In this document: in pieces, positions 10,393 to 17,962 of the stretch
Layout of the letters: each line of letters starts with the position of its first letter
How positions within the stretch are numbered: the first letter of the stretch is position 1
NCBI GenBank assembly: GCA_029239875.1
Contig: JARBUD010000002.1
Location: 186,001-250,000, forward strand
Source of the DNA: Xanthobacteraceae bacterium
Lineage (GTDB): Bacteria > Pseudomonadota > Alphaproteobacteria > Rhizobiales > Xanthobacteraceae
Direction of reading: 5' to 3'
DNA length: 64,000 bases
Notes under the pieces: generated by a model
What the model saw: only the letters and a program-made list of their open reading frames with translations
What the model was told of the DNA's origin: nothing
Databases searched by the model: none
Position numbers and translations under genes: made by a program

Positions 10393-11587
10393 CGCCGACC
10401 ATCGGGCTGGTGATTGGCGGGCCTTCGCGGCGCCTCCGCCGGTCGATCCCGGCTTCGGCGTCTATGTCCACTGGCCGTTCTGCAAGGCCAAGTGCCCCTA
10501 TTGCGACTTCAACAGCCACGTCCGCCATTCCCCGCCCGACCAGGCGCGCTTCGTCGCCGCCTTCAAGGCCGAGATCGCCCATACGCGCGAACGCATCGGC
10601 CAGCGGCGGACGCAGAGCGTGTTCTTCGGCGGCGGCACGCCCTCGCTGATGGAGCCGGCAACGGTCGGCGCCATCCTCGACGCCATCCATGACGCCTGGC
10701 CGCTCGACGCCCGCGCCGAGGTGACGCTGGAGGCCAACCCGACCAGCGTCGAGGCCGGCCGCTTCCGCGGCTATCGCGCCGCCGGGGTCAACCGCGTCTC
10801 GCTGGGCGTGCAGGCGCTGGACGACGCTTCGCTCAAGGCACTCGGCCGCATGCACACGGCGGAGGAGGCGCTGGGCGCGGTGGCGGTGGCGCGCGCGGCC
10901 TTCGAGCGCGTCTCCTTCGACCTGATCTATGCCCGTCCCGACCAGAGGCCGGAGGCCTGGGCCGCCGAACTAAAGCGGGCCATCGATGAGGGCTGCGAGC
11001 ACCTCTCGCTCTACCAGCTCACCATCGAGGACGGCACGCCTTTCGCCGCGCTGCACCGTGCGGGCAAGCTGATCGTGCCGGAGGACGACGTCGCCCGCGC
11101 GCTGTGGGACGTGACGCAGGAGACGACGCTGGAGGCCGGCCTGCCGTCCTACGAGGTCTCCAACCACGCCCGCCCCGGCGCGGAGAGCCGGCACAATCTG
11201 CTCTACTGGCGTTATGGCGAATATGCCGGCCTCGGGCCGGGCGCGCATGGCCGGCTCGACACGCCGGAGGGGCGCGTCGCCACCTCCACCGAGCGCGGCC
11301 CGGAGGACTGGGTCGCGCGGGTCGAGCAAGCCGGCCATGGCGTCATCCTCGACGAGAGGCTGACCCGCGCCGAGCAGGCGGACGAATATCTGCTGATGGG
11401 CCTGCGGCTGGCGGAAGGCATCGACCGCACCCGCTTCGCCCGCCTCGCCGGGCATGATCTCGACGCCGGCCGGGTGGCGACGCTCATTGAGGACGCCATG
11501 ATCGAGGAACTTCCCGGCGAGCGCCTGCGCGCCACCGCGCTCGGCCTGCCGGTGCTGGACGCGATCGTCGCCGATCTGGCGGCGTGA
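10385..11587 (+). CDS. hemW: Radical SAM heme chaperone HemW
   Basis: Radical SAM family protein, formerly called an oxygen-independent coproporphyrinogen III oxidase, now known as a heme-insertion chaperone. The cluster motif [11 protein letters not shown] lies near residue 35, followed by FFGGGTPSL; the HemW-type three-cysteine motif lacks the fourth Cys of true HemN. I set the start at TTG 10385, overlapping the rdgB stop by eight bases and giving 400 residues. An ATG at 10301 would force a long overlap and a shadow N-terminus. Confidence 0.9.
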   Translation: MTDADHRAGDWRAFAAPPPVDPGFGVYVHWPFCKAKCPYCDFNSHVRHSPPDQARFVAAFKAEIAHTRERIGQRRTQSVFFGGGTPSLMEPATVGAILDAIHDAWPLDARAEVTLEANPTSVEAGRFRGYRAAGVNRVSLGVQALDDASLKALGRMHTAEEALGAVAVARAAFERVSFDLIYARPDQRPEAWAAELKRAIDEGCEHLSLYQLTIEDGTPFAALHRAGKLIVPEDDVARALWDVTQETTLEAGLPSYEVSNHARPGAESRHNLLYWRYGEYAGLGPGAHGRLDTPEGRVATSTERGPEDWVARVEQAGHGVILDERLTRAEQADEYLLMGLRLAEGIDRTRFARLAGHDLDAGRVATLIEDAMIEELPGERLRATALGLPVLDAIVADLAA

Positions 11588-11615
11588 GGTTCGCGCCCGA
11601 CCGCGGCCCTTTGGT

Positions 11616-11716
11616 CGTCATCCCGGCCGAGCGCAGCGAGAGCCGGGATCGCTCGCCGCATCTTCTCTACTTGGATAGCGATCCCGGATCGGTCCTGCGG
11701 ACCGTCCGGGATGACG
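11616..11716. repeat. Family A palindromic repeat
   Basis: Outer arms CGTCATCCCGG and CCGGGATGACG, inner arms GAGCCGGGATCGCT and AGCGATCCCGGATCGG. It sits between the convergent ends of hemW and the LpoA-like gene, where it could also serve as a bidirectional stem-loop; no T-tract is present. Confidence 0.85.
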
Positions 11717-11728
11717 ATAATAAGGGGC

Positions 11729-12979
11729 TCAAATCCCCTGCGCGAAGCTGCGCGGGGCGGGGCTGACGATCTGCGTCGCGCCACCGGAGATCTGCATGAC
11801 CGCGAGGCCGCGCTCGTTCGTGCCGTCGGCGCGGAAGCGGAAGATGCCGTCGACGCCGGAGAAGCCCGACGGGTTCTGGATCGCCTGGTCGGTGATGCCG
11901 GCCTCGCCATAGCTGTTCACCAGCGCCGCCATCAGCGACACGCCGTCATGGGCGAGGGCGGCGGTGCGCACCGGCTCGCGGCCGTAGCGGGCGCGGTAGC
12001 GCGCGGCGAAGGCGCGGAAGCCCGCCGGGTCGGGCGCGGCGAAGATGCCGCCATTCACCGAGGGCGCGGCGAACAGCTTGGGGTCGTCCCACAGGCCGGT
12101 GCCGATGAGCTGCTTGCCGGCGAGGTTCACCCCCGCCGCCGTCACCGCCTGCAATATCTGCGGCACCGTGTCGGCGGCGTCGGGCAGGAACACCGCGTCC
12201 GCCTGCACCGCCGAGCCGGCGATGCGCCGTGCGGCCTCGGCATACTGGCCGGGCGCGTAGCGCTCCAGCCCGACGATGCGCCCGCCGACCGTCGGCACGG
12301 TCTCGCGGAAGGCGGCCTCGACCACCGAGCCATAGGCATTGTCCGGCACCAGCCCGACATAGGAGCGCCGGCCGGTGGAGGCGGCGTAGCGCACGGCGCG
12401 CTCGACGTCGGTCTGCGGCAGGAAGCTGAGCAGGTAGACGCCCTGCGTCGCGACATTGGTGTCGGTGGAGAAGCCGACGAGCGGCACGCCGCGTTGGCGC
12501 GTCACCTGGCCGGCGGCGGCCACCGAATGGGCGAAGAGTGGGCCGAGGACGGCACGCGCGCCCTCGTCGAGCGCCTGCTGCGCGGCACTCTGCGCGCCCG
12601 GCCCGGTGCCGGCGTCGTCCTTGACGATGAGGCGGATGCGGGCGCCGGCGAACTCGGCCACCGCCATCTCGGCGGCGTTGCGCAGCGCCTGCGCCACGGC
12701 TGCCGCGTTACCACTGGCGCCGAGCGGCAGGATGAGCGCGACCGGCGTGCCGGTGCCGGCCATGGCGTTGGGGTCGGGCAGCGGCTCCGCGGCGGGGAGC
12801 GCGGCCTGCGGCGGCGCGGAATCGAGCGTCGACCCGCAGGCGGCGAGGCCCATCGCGGCTCCCGCCGCGCCGGCGGCGAGCAGGAAGCCGCGACGGGTCG
12901 CGCCGTGCTCGGCGCCGTATGTCGCCTCTCGCGCCGGGCTGCGGGTCTCGGCCGGCGCGGACATGTCCTTCTCGCTCAT
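11729..12979 (-). CDS. Peripla_BP_6-fold lipoprotein, LpoA/LppC-like penicillin-binding protein activator
   Basis: A 416-residue periplasmic lipoprotein with a type I periplasmic binding fold. The signal contains TRRGFLLAAG (twin-arginine-like, residues 28-37) and the lipobox GLAAC with Cys48. The body resembles branched-chain amino-acid receptors but has no ABC permease nearby. It is divergent from rsmI, with yraN beyond, matching the rsmI/lpoA/yraN neighbourhood of E. coli, which favours a peptidoglycan-synthase activator over a transporter receptor. The role is inferred from fold plus synteny. ATG 12979 is the first start; ATG 12964 is an alternative. Confidence 0.82.
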   Translation of the reverse strand: MSEKDMSAPAETRSPAREATYGAEHGATRRGFLLAAGAAGAAMGLAACGSTLDSAPPQAALPAAEPLPDPNAMAGTGTPVALILPLGASGNAAAVAQALRNAAEMAVAEFAGARIRLIVKDDAGTGPGAQSAAQQALDEGARAVLGPLFAHSVAAAGQVTRQRGVPLVGFSTDTNVATQGVYLLSFLPQTDVERAVRYAASTGRRSYVGLVPDNAYGSVVEAAFRETVPTVGGRIVGLERYAPGQYAEAARRIAGSAVQADAVFLPDAADTVPQILQAVTAAGVNLAGKQLIGTGLWDDPKLFAAPSVNGGIFAAPDPAGFRAFAARYRARYGREPVRTAALAHDGVSLMAALVNSYGEAGITDQAIQNPSGFSGVDGIFRFRADGTNERGLAVMQISGGATQIVSPAPRSFAQGI

Positions 12980-13165
12980 TCGGGCTCGTGGTTCGGCTCG
13001 GATGGTGCGCCCGCCACCCTGGCCGACGTTCTCCCTTTGTAGGACGGCGGGGCGCGCCCTGTCACCTCGTGACCGGCCGGTGACGGTCGCTGCGCCGACA
13101 TATCCACGCCGCACGCGCCCGGCGGGCATGACGCCGCCGGCCGTGCGGCCTAGAATGACGGCGCC

Positions 13166-14083
13166 ATGAACGCTCCCACCGAGGCGGCCAGCCGCCGCTC
13201 CTTCCGCATCGCCGGCCACAGCCTTCCCGCCGCCCGGCCCGAGCGCGGGCTGCACATCGTCGCCACGCCGATCGGCAATCTCGGCGACGTCACGTTGCGC
13301 GCGCTGGAGACGCTGGCCGGCGCCGACCTGATCGCCTGCGAGGATACGCGCATCACCAGGCGGCTGCTGGATCGTTACGGAATCGAAACGCCGCTCGTCG
13401 CCTATCACGACCACAATGCCGAGCAGGTGCGTCCCCGCCTGCTGGCGCGGCTGGAGGAAGGCGCGGCGGTGGCGCAGGTGTCGGATGCCGGCACGCCGCT
13501 GATCTCCGATCCCGGCTACAAGCTGGTGGAGGCGGCGTTGGCGGCCGGCCATCGCGTCATCCCGGTCCCCGGCGCCTCGGCGAGCCTCGCCGCACTGGTC
13601 GCGGCGGGGCTGCCCACCGACCGCTTCTTCTTCGAGGGCTTCCTGCCGCCGAAGAGCGGCGCCCGGCGCAACCGCCTCGCCGAGATCAAGACCCTGCCGG
13701 CGACGCTGGTGATCTATGAGACCGGCCCGCGCCTGCCCGAGAGCCTCGCCGACCTCGCCGACGTGCTCGGGCCGCGGCCGGCGGCGGTGTGCCGCGAGCT
13801 GACCAAGAGCTTCGAGGAGGTGCGGCGCGGCCCGCTCGATGCGCTGGCCGCCCATTACACTGACGCCGGCGCGCCCAGGGGCGAGATCGTGCTGGTCGTC
13901 GGCGCGCCGCTGGAGGAGGAGGCGCGCGCGGAGGATGTCGACGCGGCGCTGCGCCAGGCGCTGGCGACGCTTTCGGTGAAGGATGCCGCCGCCGCCGTGG
14001 CGACCGCGACCGGCCTGCCGAGGCGCACCATCTATGCCCGCGCGCTGGCGCTGCAGGCGGGCGATGCAGGGGACGATGACTGA
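13166..14083 (+). CDS. rsmI: 16S rRNA (cytidine1402-2'-O)-methyltransferase
   Basis: Tetrapyrrole-methylase-fold enzyme methylating C1402 in the decoding centre of 16S rRNA. Its 305 residues include the SAM-binding VATPIGNLGDVTLRAL, the CEDTR motif, QVSDAGTPLISDPGY and the C-terminal RTIYARAL helix. It is divergent from the LpoA-like lipoprotein gene, and its end overlaps the yraN start by eight bases. Confidence 0.96.
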   Translation: MNAPTEAASRRSFRIAGHSLPAARPERGLHIVATPIGNLGDVTLRALETLAGADLIACEDTRITRRLLDRYGIETPLVAYHDHNAEQVRPRLLARLEEGAAVAQVSDAGTPLISDPGYKLVEAALAAGHRVIPVPGASASLAALVAAGLPTDRFFFEGFLPPKSGARRNRLAEIKTLPATLVIYETGPRLPESLADLADVLGPRPAAVCRELTKSFEEVRRGPLDALAAHYTDAGAPRGEIVLVVGAPLEEEARAEDVDAALRQALATLSVKDAAAAVATATGLPRRTIYARALALQAGDAGDDD

Positions 14084-14438
14084 GCGGCGCCGCGCCGCCT
14101 TCACCCGCGGCCTCGACGCCGAGGCGGCCGCCGCCGCGCTGTTCGAGGCGCAGGGCTTCGAAGTGGTGGCCAGGCGCGTGCGTACCCCGCGCGGCGAGAT
14201 CGACTTGATCGTTGCCCGCGAGGGGCTTTTGGTCTTCGTCGAGGTGAAGGCGCGCGCCAGCCTGACCGTCGCCGCCGAATCCATCCTGTTGCGCCAGCGC
14301 CGGCGCATCGCCGGGGCGGCGGAGATCTTCCTCGCCCGCAATCCCGCCTATGAGGGCTTCGACATGCGGCTTGACGTCGTGCTGGTGGCGCCCGGCGCGG
14401 CGCCCGTGCACCTGCCCGGCGCCTTCGACGCCGAGTGA
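14076..14438 (+). CDS. yraN: YraN family endonuclease-like protein (UPF0102)
   Basis: Small protein with the Holliday-junction-resolvase-like PD-(D/E)XK fold. In 120 residues it keeps GEIDLIVAREGLLVFVEVKARA, including the D-x(n)-E-x-K catalytic pattern. The biochemical role of the family is not settled. ATG 14076 was chosen because an AGGGGA precedes it and it overlaps the rsmI stop; ATG 14064 is also possible. Confidence 0.9.
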   Translation: MTERRRAAFTRGLDAEAAAAALFEAQGFEVVARRVRTPRGEIDLIVAREGLLVFVEVKARASLTVAAESILLRQRRRIAGAAEIFLARNPAYEGFDMRLDVVLVAPGAAPVHLPGAFDAE

Positions 14439-14542
14439 CGTCATTGCGATCGTGCAAGGATCCGCGCGTGGCGCCCCGCCGCGCGAGCGGCTAGACAGGA
14501 AGGCGAATGCCGCCCGCGGCCCCTCCTGCTCCGAGACGCCCC

Positions 14543-15487
14543 ATGAGCCTCAACGTCGCCGTCCAGATGGACCCGATCGACCGCATCAACATCGCGGGCG
14601 ATTCCACCTTCGCCCTGCTGCTGGAAGCGCAGGCCCGCGGGCACAGGCTCGCCTACTACACCACCGACCGCCTCGCTCTGCGCGACGGCGAATTGTTCGG
14701 CACCGTGCAGGGCCTCGAAGTGCGCGACGTGAAGGGCGACCATTTCACGCTCGGCGAGGCACGCCGCGTGCGGCTCGACAGCTTCGACGTGATCCTGATG
14801 CGGCAGGATCCGCCCTTCGACATGAACTACGTCACCGCCACGCATCTGCTGGAGCGCATCCACCCGAAGACGCTGGTGGTGAACGACCCCGCCTATGTGC
14901 GCAACGCGCCGGAGAAGATCTTCGTCACCGAGTTCCCCGATTTGATGCCGCCGACGCTGATCACCCGCGACCTCGAGGAGATCAAGGCGTTCCGCGACGA
15001 GTTCGGCGACATCGTGGTCAAGCCGCTCTACGGCAATGGCGGCGCGGCGGTGTTCCGCCTCACCCGCGACGATCTGAATTTCGGCTCGCTCTACGACCTG
15101 TTCGCCACCACCTTCCGCGAGCCCTGGGTGGTGCAGCGCTTCATCCCCGAGGTGAAGCACGGCGACAAGCGCATCATCCTGGTGGACGGCGCGTTCGCCG
15201 GCGCCGTCAACCGCGTGCCGAGCGAGGGCGATTTGCGCTCCAACATGGTGCGCGGCGGTGCGGCCAAGGAGACGGACCTGACGCCGCGCGAGAAGGAGAT
15301 CTGCGAGCGGCTCGGCCCGCATCTCAAGCGCATGGGGCTCATCTTCACCGGCATCGACGTGATCGACGGCAACCTGACCGAGATCAACGTGACCTCGCCG
15401 ACCGGCATCCGCGCCATACGCCGGCTCGGCGGCGCCGACATCGCGGCGCTGATCTGGGACGTCATCGAGGCCAAGCGGCGCGGCTGA
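14543..15487 (+). CDS. gshB: Glutathione synthetase
   Basis: ATP-grasp ligase adding glycine to gamma-glutamylcysteine. The product is 314 residues from ATG 14543 ([13 protein letters not shown]), which matches the family start; the longer frame from 14507 adds a Pro/Ala leader without support. It carries the ATP-grasp [18 protein letters not shown] region and the C-terminal [19 protein letters not shown] metal-binding motif. It stands about 100 bases after yraN and converges with the DUF1150 gene. Confidence 0.96.
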   Translation: MSLNVAVQMDPIDRINIAGDSTFALLLEAQARGHRLAYYTTDRLALRDGELFGTVQGLEVRDVKGDHFTLGEARRVRLDSFDVILMRQDPPFDMNYVTATHLLERIHPKTLVVNDPAYVRNAPEKIFVTEFPDLMPPTLITRDLEEIKAFRDEFGDIVVKPLYGNGGAAVFRLTRDDLNFGSLYDLFATTFREPWVVQRFIPEVKHGDKRIILVDGAFAGAVNRVPSEGDLRSNMVRGGAAKETDLTPREKEICERLGPHLKRMGLIFTGIDVIDGNLTEINVTSPTGIRAIRRLGGADIAALIWDVIEAKRRG

Positions 15488-15501
15488 GTGGCGGCGCTGA
15501 C

Positions 15502-15538
15502 GAAAAGAAAAGGCCCGACCGTCGGCCGGCCGGGCCTT
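15502..15538 (-). terminator. Rho-independent terminator for the Hsp20-DUF1150 transcript
   Basis: An eight-base perfect stem, AAGGCCCG at 15510-15517 paired with CGGGCCTT at 15531-15538, is followed on the minus strand by TTTCTTTTCG. The T-rich side faces the minus strand, so it serves the DUF1150 gene; for gshB on the plus strand it would be a stem-loop without a good T-tract. Confidence 0.7.
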
Positions 15539-15562
15539 CGTTCATCCGTAGGGTGCGTGCGG

Positions 15563-15847
15563 TCAGTGCACGCTGAGCGTAACCAGCTCGTTCTGCGCCG
15601 CGCTGGCGATCGCCGCCTCGCGGCTGTCGGTCAGCATGATCGGCGTGCCGTCCGCCGCGTGCAGGGTGAAGAGCTGCAGCCCCGGCGCGAGGCGCGCCTG
15701 CGGGAACATCTCGGCGGCGTCCTCCGAGCGGATGGAGCGCACATAGGCGATGTGGCCGTCACCGAGGCTGGCGAAGGCCTCGGGGGTCAGGGCACCAGCG
15801 AGAGCGGCACCCGTGGCAGGTCCGGTGATCTGGAATTCGTTCGTCAT
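15563..15847 (-). CDS. DUF1150 family protein
   Basis: A 94-residue acidic protein with no catalytic motif. DUF1150 proteins occur next to small heat-shock proteins in Rhizobiales, as here. The start at ATG 15847 has a GAGGAG nine bases upstream; an ATG at 15871 is possible but weaker. It lies 48 bases downstream of hsp20 on the same strand and ends at a good terminator, so the two are probably cotranscribed and heat induced. Confidence 0.85.
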   Translation of the reverse strand: MTNEFQITGPATGAALAGALTPEAFASLGDGHIAYVRSIRSEDAAEMFPQARLAPGLQLFTLHAADGTPIMLTDSREAAIASAAQNELVTLSVH

Positions 15848-15895
15848 GGTCCACGACTCCTCGTTACTCACTGTCGAGACCGGCTTCGGGTGCCC

Positions 15896-16318
15896 TCACT
15901 CGTCGGTCGCAATGGTGATACGCCGAACGACGCGTTCCGGTTCCGGCCGAACAAGGTCGACCGACAGCAGGCCGTTCTTCAATTCGGCGCCCAGCACCCT
16001 CATTCCGTCGGCCAGCACGAAGGTGCGCTGGAACTGACGGGCGGCGATGCCCCGATGAAGATAGATCCGCTCCGGCTCCTCGGCCTGCCGGCCGCGGATG
16101 ACGAGCTCCTTCTCCTCCACCGTCACGTCGAGCTGGTCGCGGGTGAAACCGGCGACCGCCAGCGTGATGCGGAGCCTGTCCGGCAGGTCCGGCAGCGCCA
16201 CCCGCTCGACATTGTAGGGCGGATAGCCGTCGGAGCCTTTGACGACGCGATCGAGCGCTCGCTCGACCTCATCGAAGCCGAGCAGGAAGGGGCTCGACAG
16301 CGAGGGAATGCGTGACAT
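15896..16318 (-). CDS. Small heat-shock protein, Hsp20/alpha-crystallin family
   Basis: ATP-independent holdase that keeps unfolding proteins soluble. The 140-residue protein has the alpha-crystallin domain at about 35-130, with LPDLPDRLRITLAVAGF near its beginning and the IYLHRGIAARQFQRTFVLAD region typical of IbpA-class proteins. The minus-strand start at 16318 is preceded by a 60-base leader with hairpins and a sigma32-like promoter. Neighbours are DUF1150 downstream and olsB upstream. Confidence 0.93.
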   Translation of the reverse strand: MSRIPSLSSPFLLGFDEVERALDRVVKGSDGYPPYNVERVALPDLPDRLRITLAVAGFTRDQLDVTVEEKELVIRGRQAEEPERIYLHRGIAARQFQRTFVLADGMRVLGAELKNGLLSVDLVRPEPERVVRRITIATDE

Positions 16319-16323
16319 GCTCC

Positions 16324-16350
16324 CAAAGTCCTCGTCTAGAAGCGACTTTG
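16324..16350 (-). promoter_or_regulatory. Leader hairpin before hsp20, possible RNA thermometer
   Basis: In the minus-strand transcript, CAAAGTC (16350-16344) pairs perfectly with GACTTTG (16330-16324) across a 13-base loop. The GAGGA of the likely ribosome site straddles the loop-stem boundary, and a further GGAGC follows directly before the ATG. Rhizobial hsp20 genes often carry ROSE-type thermometers in this position. The exact ROSE consensus is not demonstrated here. Confidence 0.4.
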
Positions 16351-16387
16351 CGTGATGGGACCCCGCAAGGGCATCCCGTTGAGTGAG

Positions 16388-16417
16388 CATATGGGCGGGG
16401 GTGCGGGGGTGCGCAAG
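16388..16417 (-). promoter_or_regulatory. Sigma32-like promoter of hsp20
   Basis: Minus-strand CTTG (16417-16414) is followed after 18 bases by CCCATATG (16395-16388), close to the RpoH pattern CTTG... CCCATnT. It would start transcription about 60 bases before the hsp20 ATG. Confidence 0.5.
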
Positions 16418-16503
16418 AAGACACCGCCGTGCGCCGCGGAAAAACGCCGCGCGCGACCCAAGGCCGGCCGCCGAGGGCCGGGGCAATCGGAAAGACGGCG
16501 GCT

Positions 16504-17559
16504 TCAGGCCGCGTGGCGCTCGCCGTTCACGCCGAAATGATCGAGATAACGGGGGTTTATCCGCTCGATCGGCAGCACGATCAGCACATCGGTGGTGCCG
16601 AACTGGCGGTCGACCACGGCGCCGCGGCCGATCTGCGCGCCGAGGCGCAGATAGCCCTTGATCAGTGGCGGCAGCTCGTTCAGAGCCGCCTTGGCGTCGA
16701 TCGCCTCCACCGCCATCAGGTCCATCGCCGCGGCATTCCGCGGCAGCGCGTCGGCCGACCACTCCGCGTCGGTCGGGGCGAAATGGTGCAGGAAGGCGAG
16801 CGGGCGGGCGAGGGTGCGCGGGTCGACGCCCTCGAGGCTGGCGCAGCCGAACATCACGTCGATGCGGTGGTGGCGGACATAGGCCCAGATGCCGTGCCAG
16901 AGCAGCTCGACGGTGCGCTTGTTGCGGTAGGAGGAGAGCACGCAGGAGCGGCCGAGCTCGAGGAAGCGCCGGTGCGGATGGCGCGCCAGCAGCGGCGCGA
17001 TGTCGAACTCGCCGGCGGTATAGAAGCCGCCATGGCGGGCGGCGATCTCCTGGCGCAGCAGGCGGTAGGTGCCGACGACGCGCGGCACGCGCTTGCCGCG
17101 GACCATGCGGCAGGAATCATGGTCCAGCACCAGCAGGTGGTCGCAGAAGCCGTCGAAGGCGTCGAAATCGCGCCGGGCGAGCCGCATGGCGGCGGCGGGG
17201 ACGGCCGACATCTCCTCGTAGAACACCTCGTAGCGCAGGCGCTGGGCGCGGCGGACGTCGGCCGCGGTGACGGCGAGACGCACCTCCAGCGGGCCGATGC
17301 GGCCGAGCGTGACCGGGCCGTGGTCGCTGCGGCTCTCGCGGTGGCGCAGGCCCGAATAGGAGCGCAGCGCCGGCATGAAGCGCGAGGGAGTGAAGGCCGC
17401 CGGGACGAGGCGCAGCGGCTGGTCCTTGGCGCGCTCGTCCTTGCCGCGGAGTTTGGGCGTGAAAGGCTTGAGCAAAACCGGCTTGAGGAAATTCCGCAGC
17501 ACCGAAGCGCCTGCGGCAGGCGCCGCCTCGACATTCCCGTCGGCGAGCATTTGCGTCAT
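16504..17559 (-). CDS. olsB: L-ornithine N(alpha)-acyltransferase (ornithine lipid synthesis)
   Basis: GNAT-fold enzyme transferring a 3-hydroxyacyl group from acyl-ACP to ornithine to form lyso-ornithine lipid, the first step to the phosphorus-free membrane lipid. At 351 residues it is longer than typical OlsB because of an N-terminal basic leader of about 90 residues. The core begins near LEVRLAVTAADVRRAQRLRY and contains the ELGRSCVLSSYRNKRTVELL segment of the family. OlsA is not adjacent. The promoter carries a CRP-type palindrome. Confidence 0.88.
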   Translation of the reverse strand: MTQMLADGNVEAAPAAGASVLRNFLKPVLLKPFTPKLRGKDERAKDQPLRLVPAAFTPSRFMPALRSYSGLRHRESRSDHGPVTLGRIGPLEVRLAVTAADVRRAQRLRYEVFYEEMSAVPAAAMRLARRDFDAFDGFCDHLLVLDHDSCRMVRGKRVPRVVGTYRLLRQEIAARHGGFYTAGEFDIAPLLARHPHRRFLELGRSCVLSSYRNKRTVELLWHGIWAYVRHHRIDVMFGCASLEGVDPRTLARPLAFLHHFAPTDAEWSADALPRNAAAMDLMAVEAIDAKAALNELPPLIKGYLRLGAQIGRGAVVDRQFGTTDVLIVLPIERINPRYLDHFGVNGERHAA

Positions 17560-17582
17560 GAACAGCCCCTCAGCCCGGTCGC

Positions 17583-17610
17583 ATTATAGCGGTTTGTGAC
17601 AGGAATCACA
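17583..17610 (-). promoter_or_regulatory. olsB promoter region with a CRP/FNR-type palindrome
   Basis: A perfect minus-strand TATAAT lies at 17588-17583, 24 bases before the olsB start. Just upstream, TGTGA-N6-TCACA at 17595-17610 matches the core of a CRP-type site exactly, within the flanks TTTGTGAC and TCACATTT. It overlaps where the -35 would be, a position expected of a repressor or a class II-like activator. The regulator is not in the window. Confidence 0.55.
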
Positions 17611-17794
17611 TTTCTCGGACGCGCATGTGACAAAGCGTGACCGCGCGGCGTGCGGAAACGTGCCGTTGCGGCAGGTGGCGGCCGGTGCGGGCGATGTCGA
17701 GGCGTGCCGGAGCGGCGTCGGGACGGCGCTTCGGGTGCCATCCTGCCGGACTCTCTTCGGAAAGCTGCCTTAGCCTGAGAGTCCCGCTCTACAC

Positions 17795-17938
17795 CGTCAT
17801 CCCGAGGTGCGAGCCCACGGGTCTTGCCTTTGGCAAGCCCGAGGACAGGCTCCACGCGCCTCGAAGGATGCTCGTTAGCGTGCACCAAGGCGAACATCCT
17901 TCGAGGCCCGGCCTGAGGCCGGGCACCTCAGGATGACG
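17795..17938. repeat. Family B palindromic repeat, expanded copy
   Basis: The arms CGTCATCCCGAGGTGC and GCACCTCAGGATGACG enclose CCTCGAAGGATG and CATCCTTCGAGG. An extra block with GGGTCTTGCC / GGCAAGCCC is inserted near 17819-17842, making this copy longer than the others. It occupies the 403-base gap between olsB and yifB; the remainder of that gap holds only the olsB promoter. Confidence 0.82.
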
Positions 17939-17962
17939 GCTCCTCCGGATGGGTCACGGCCC

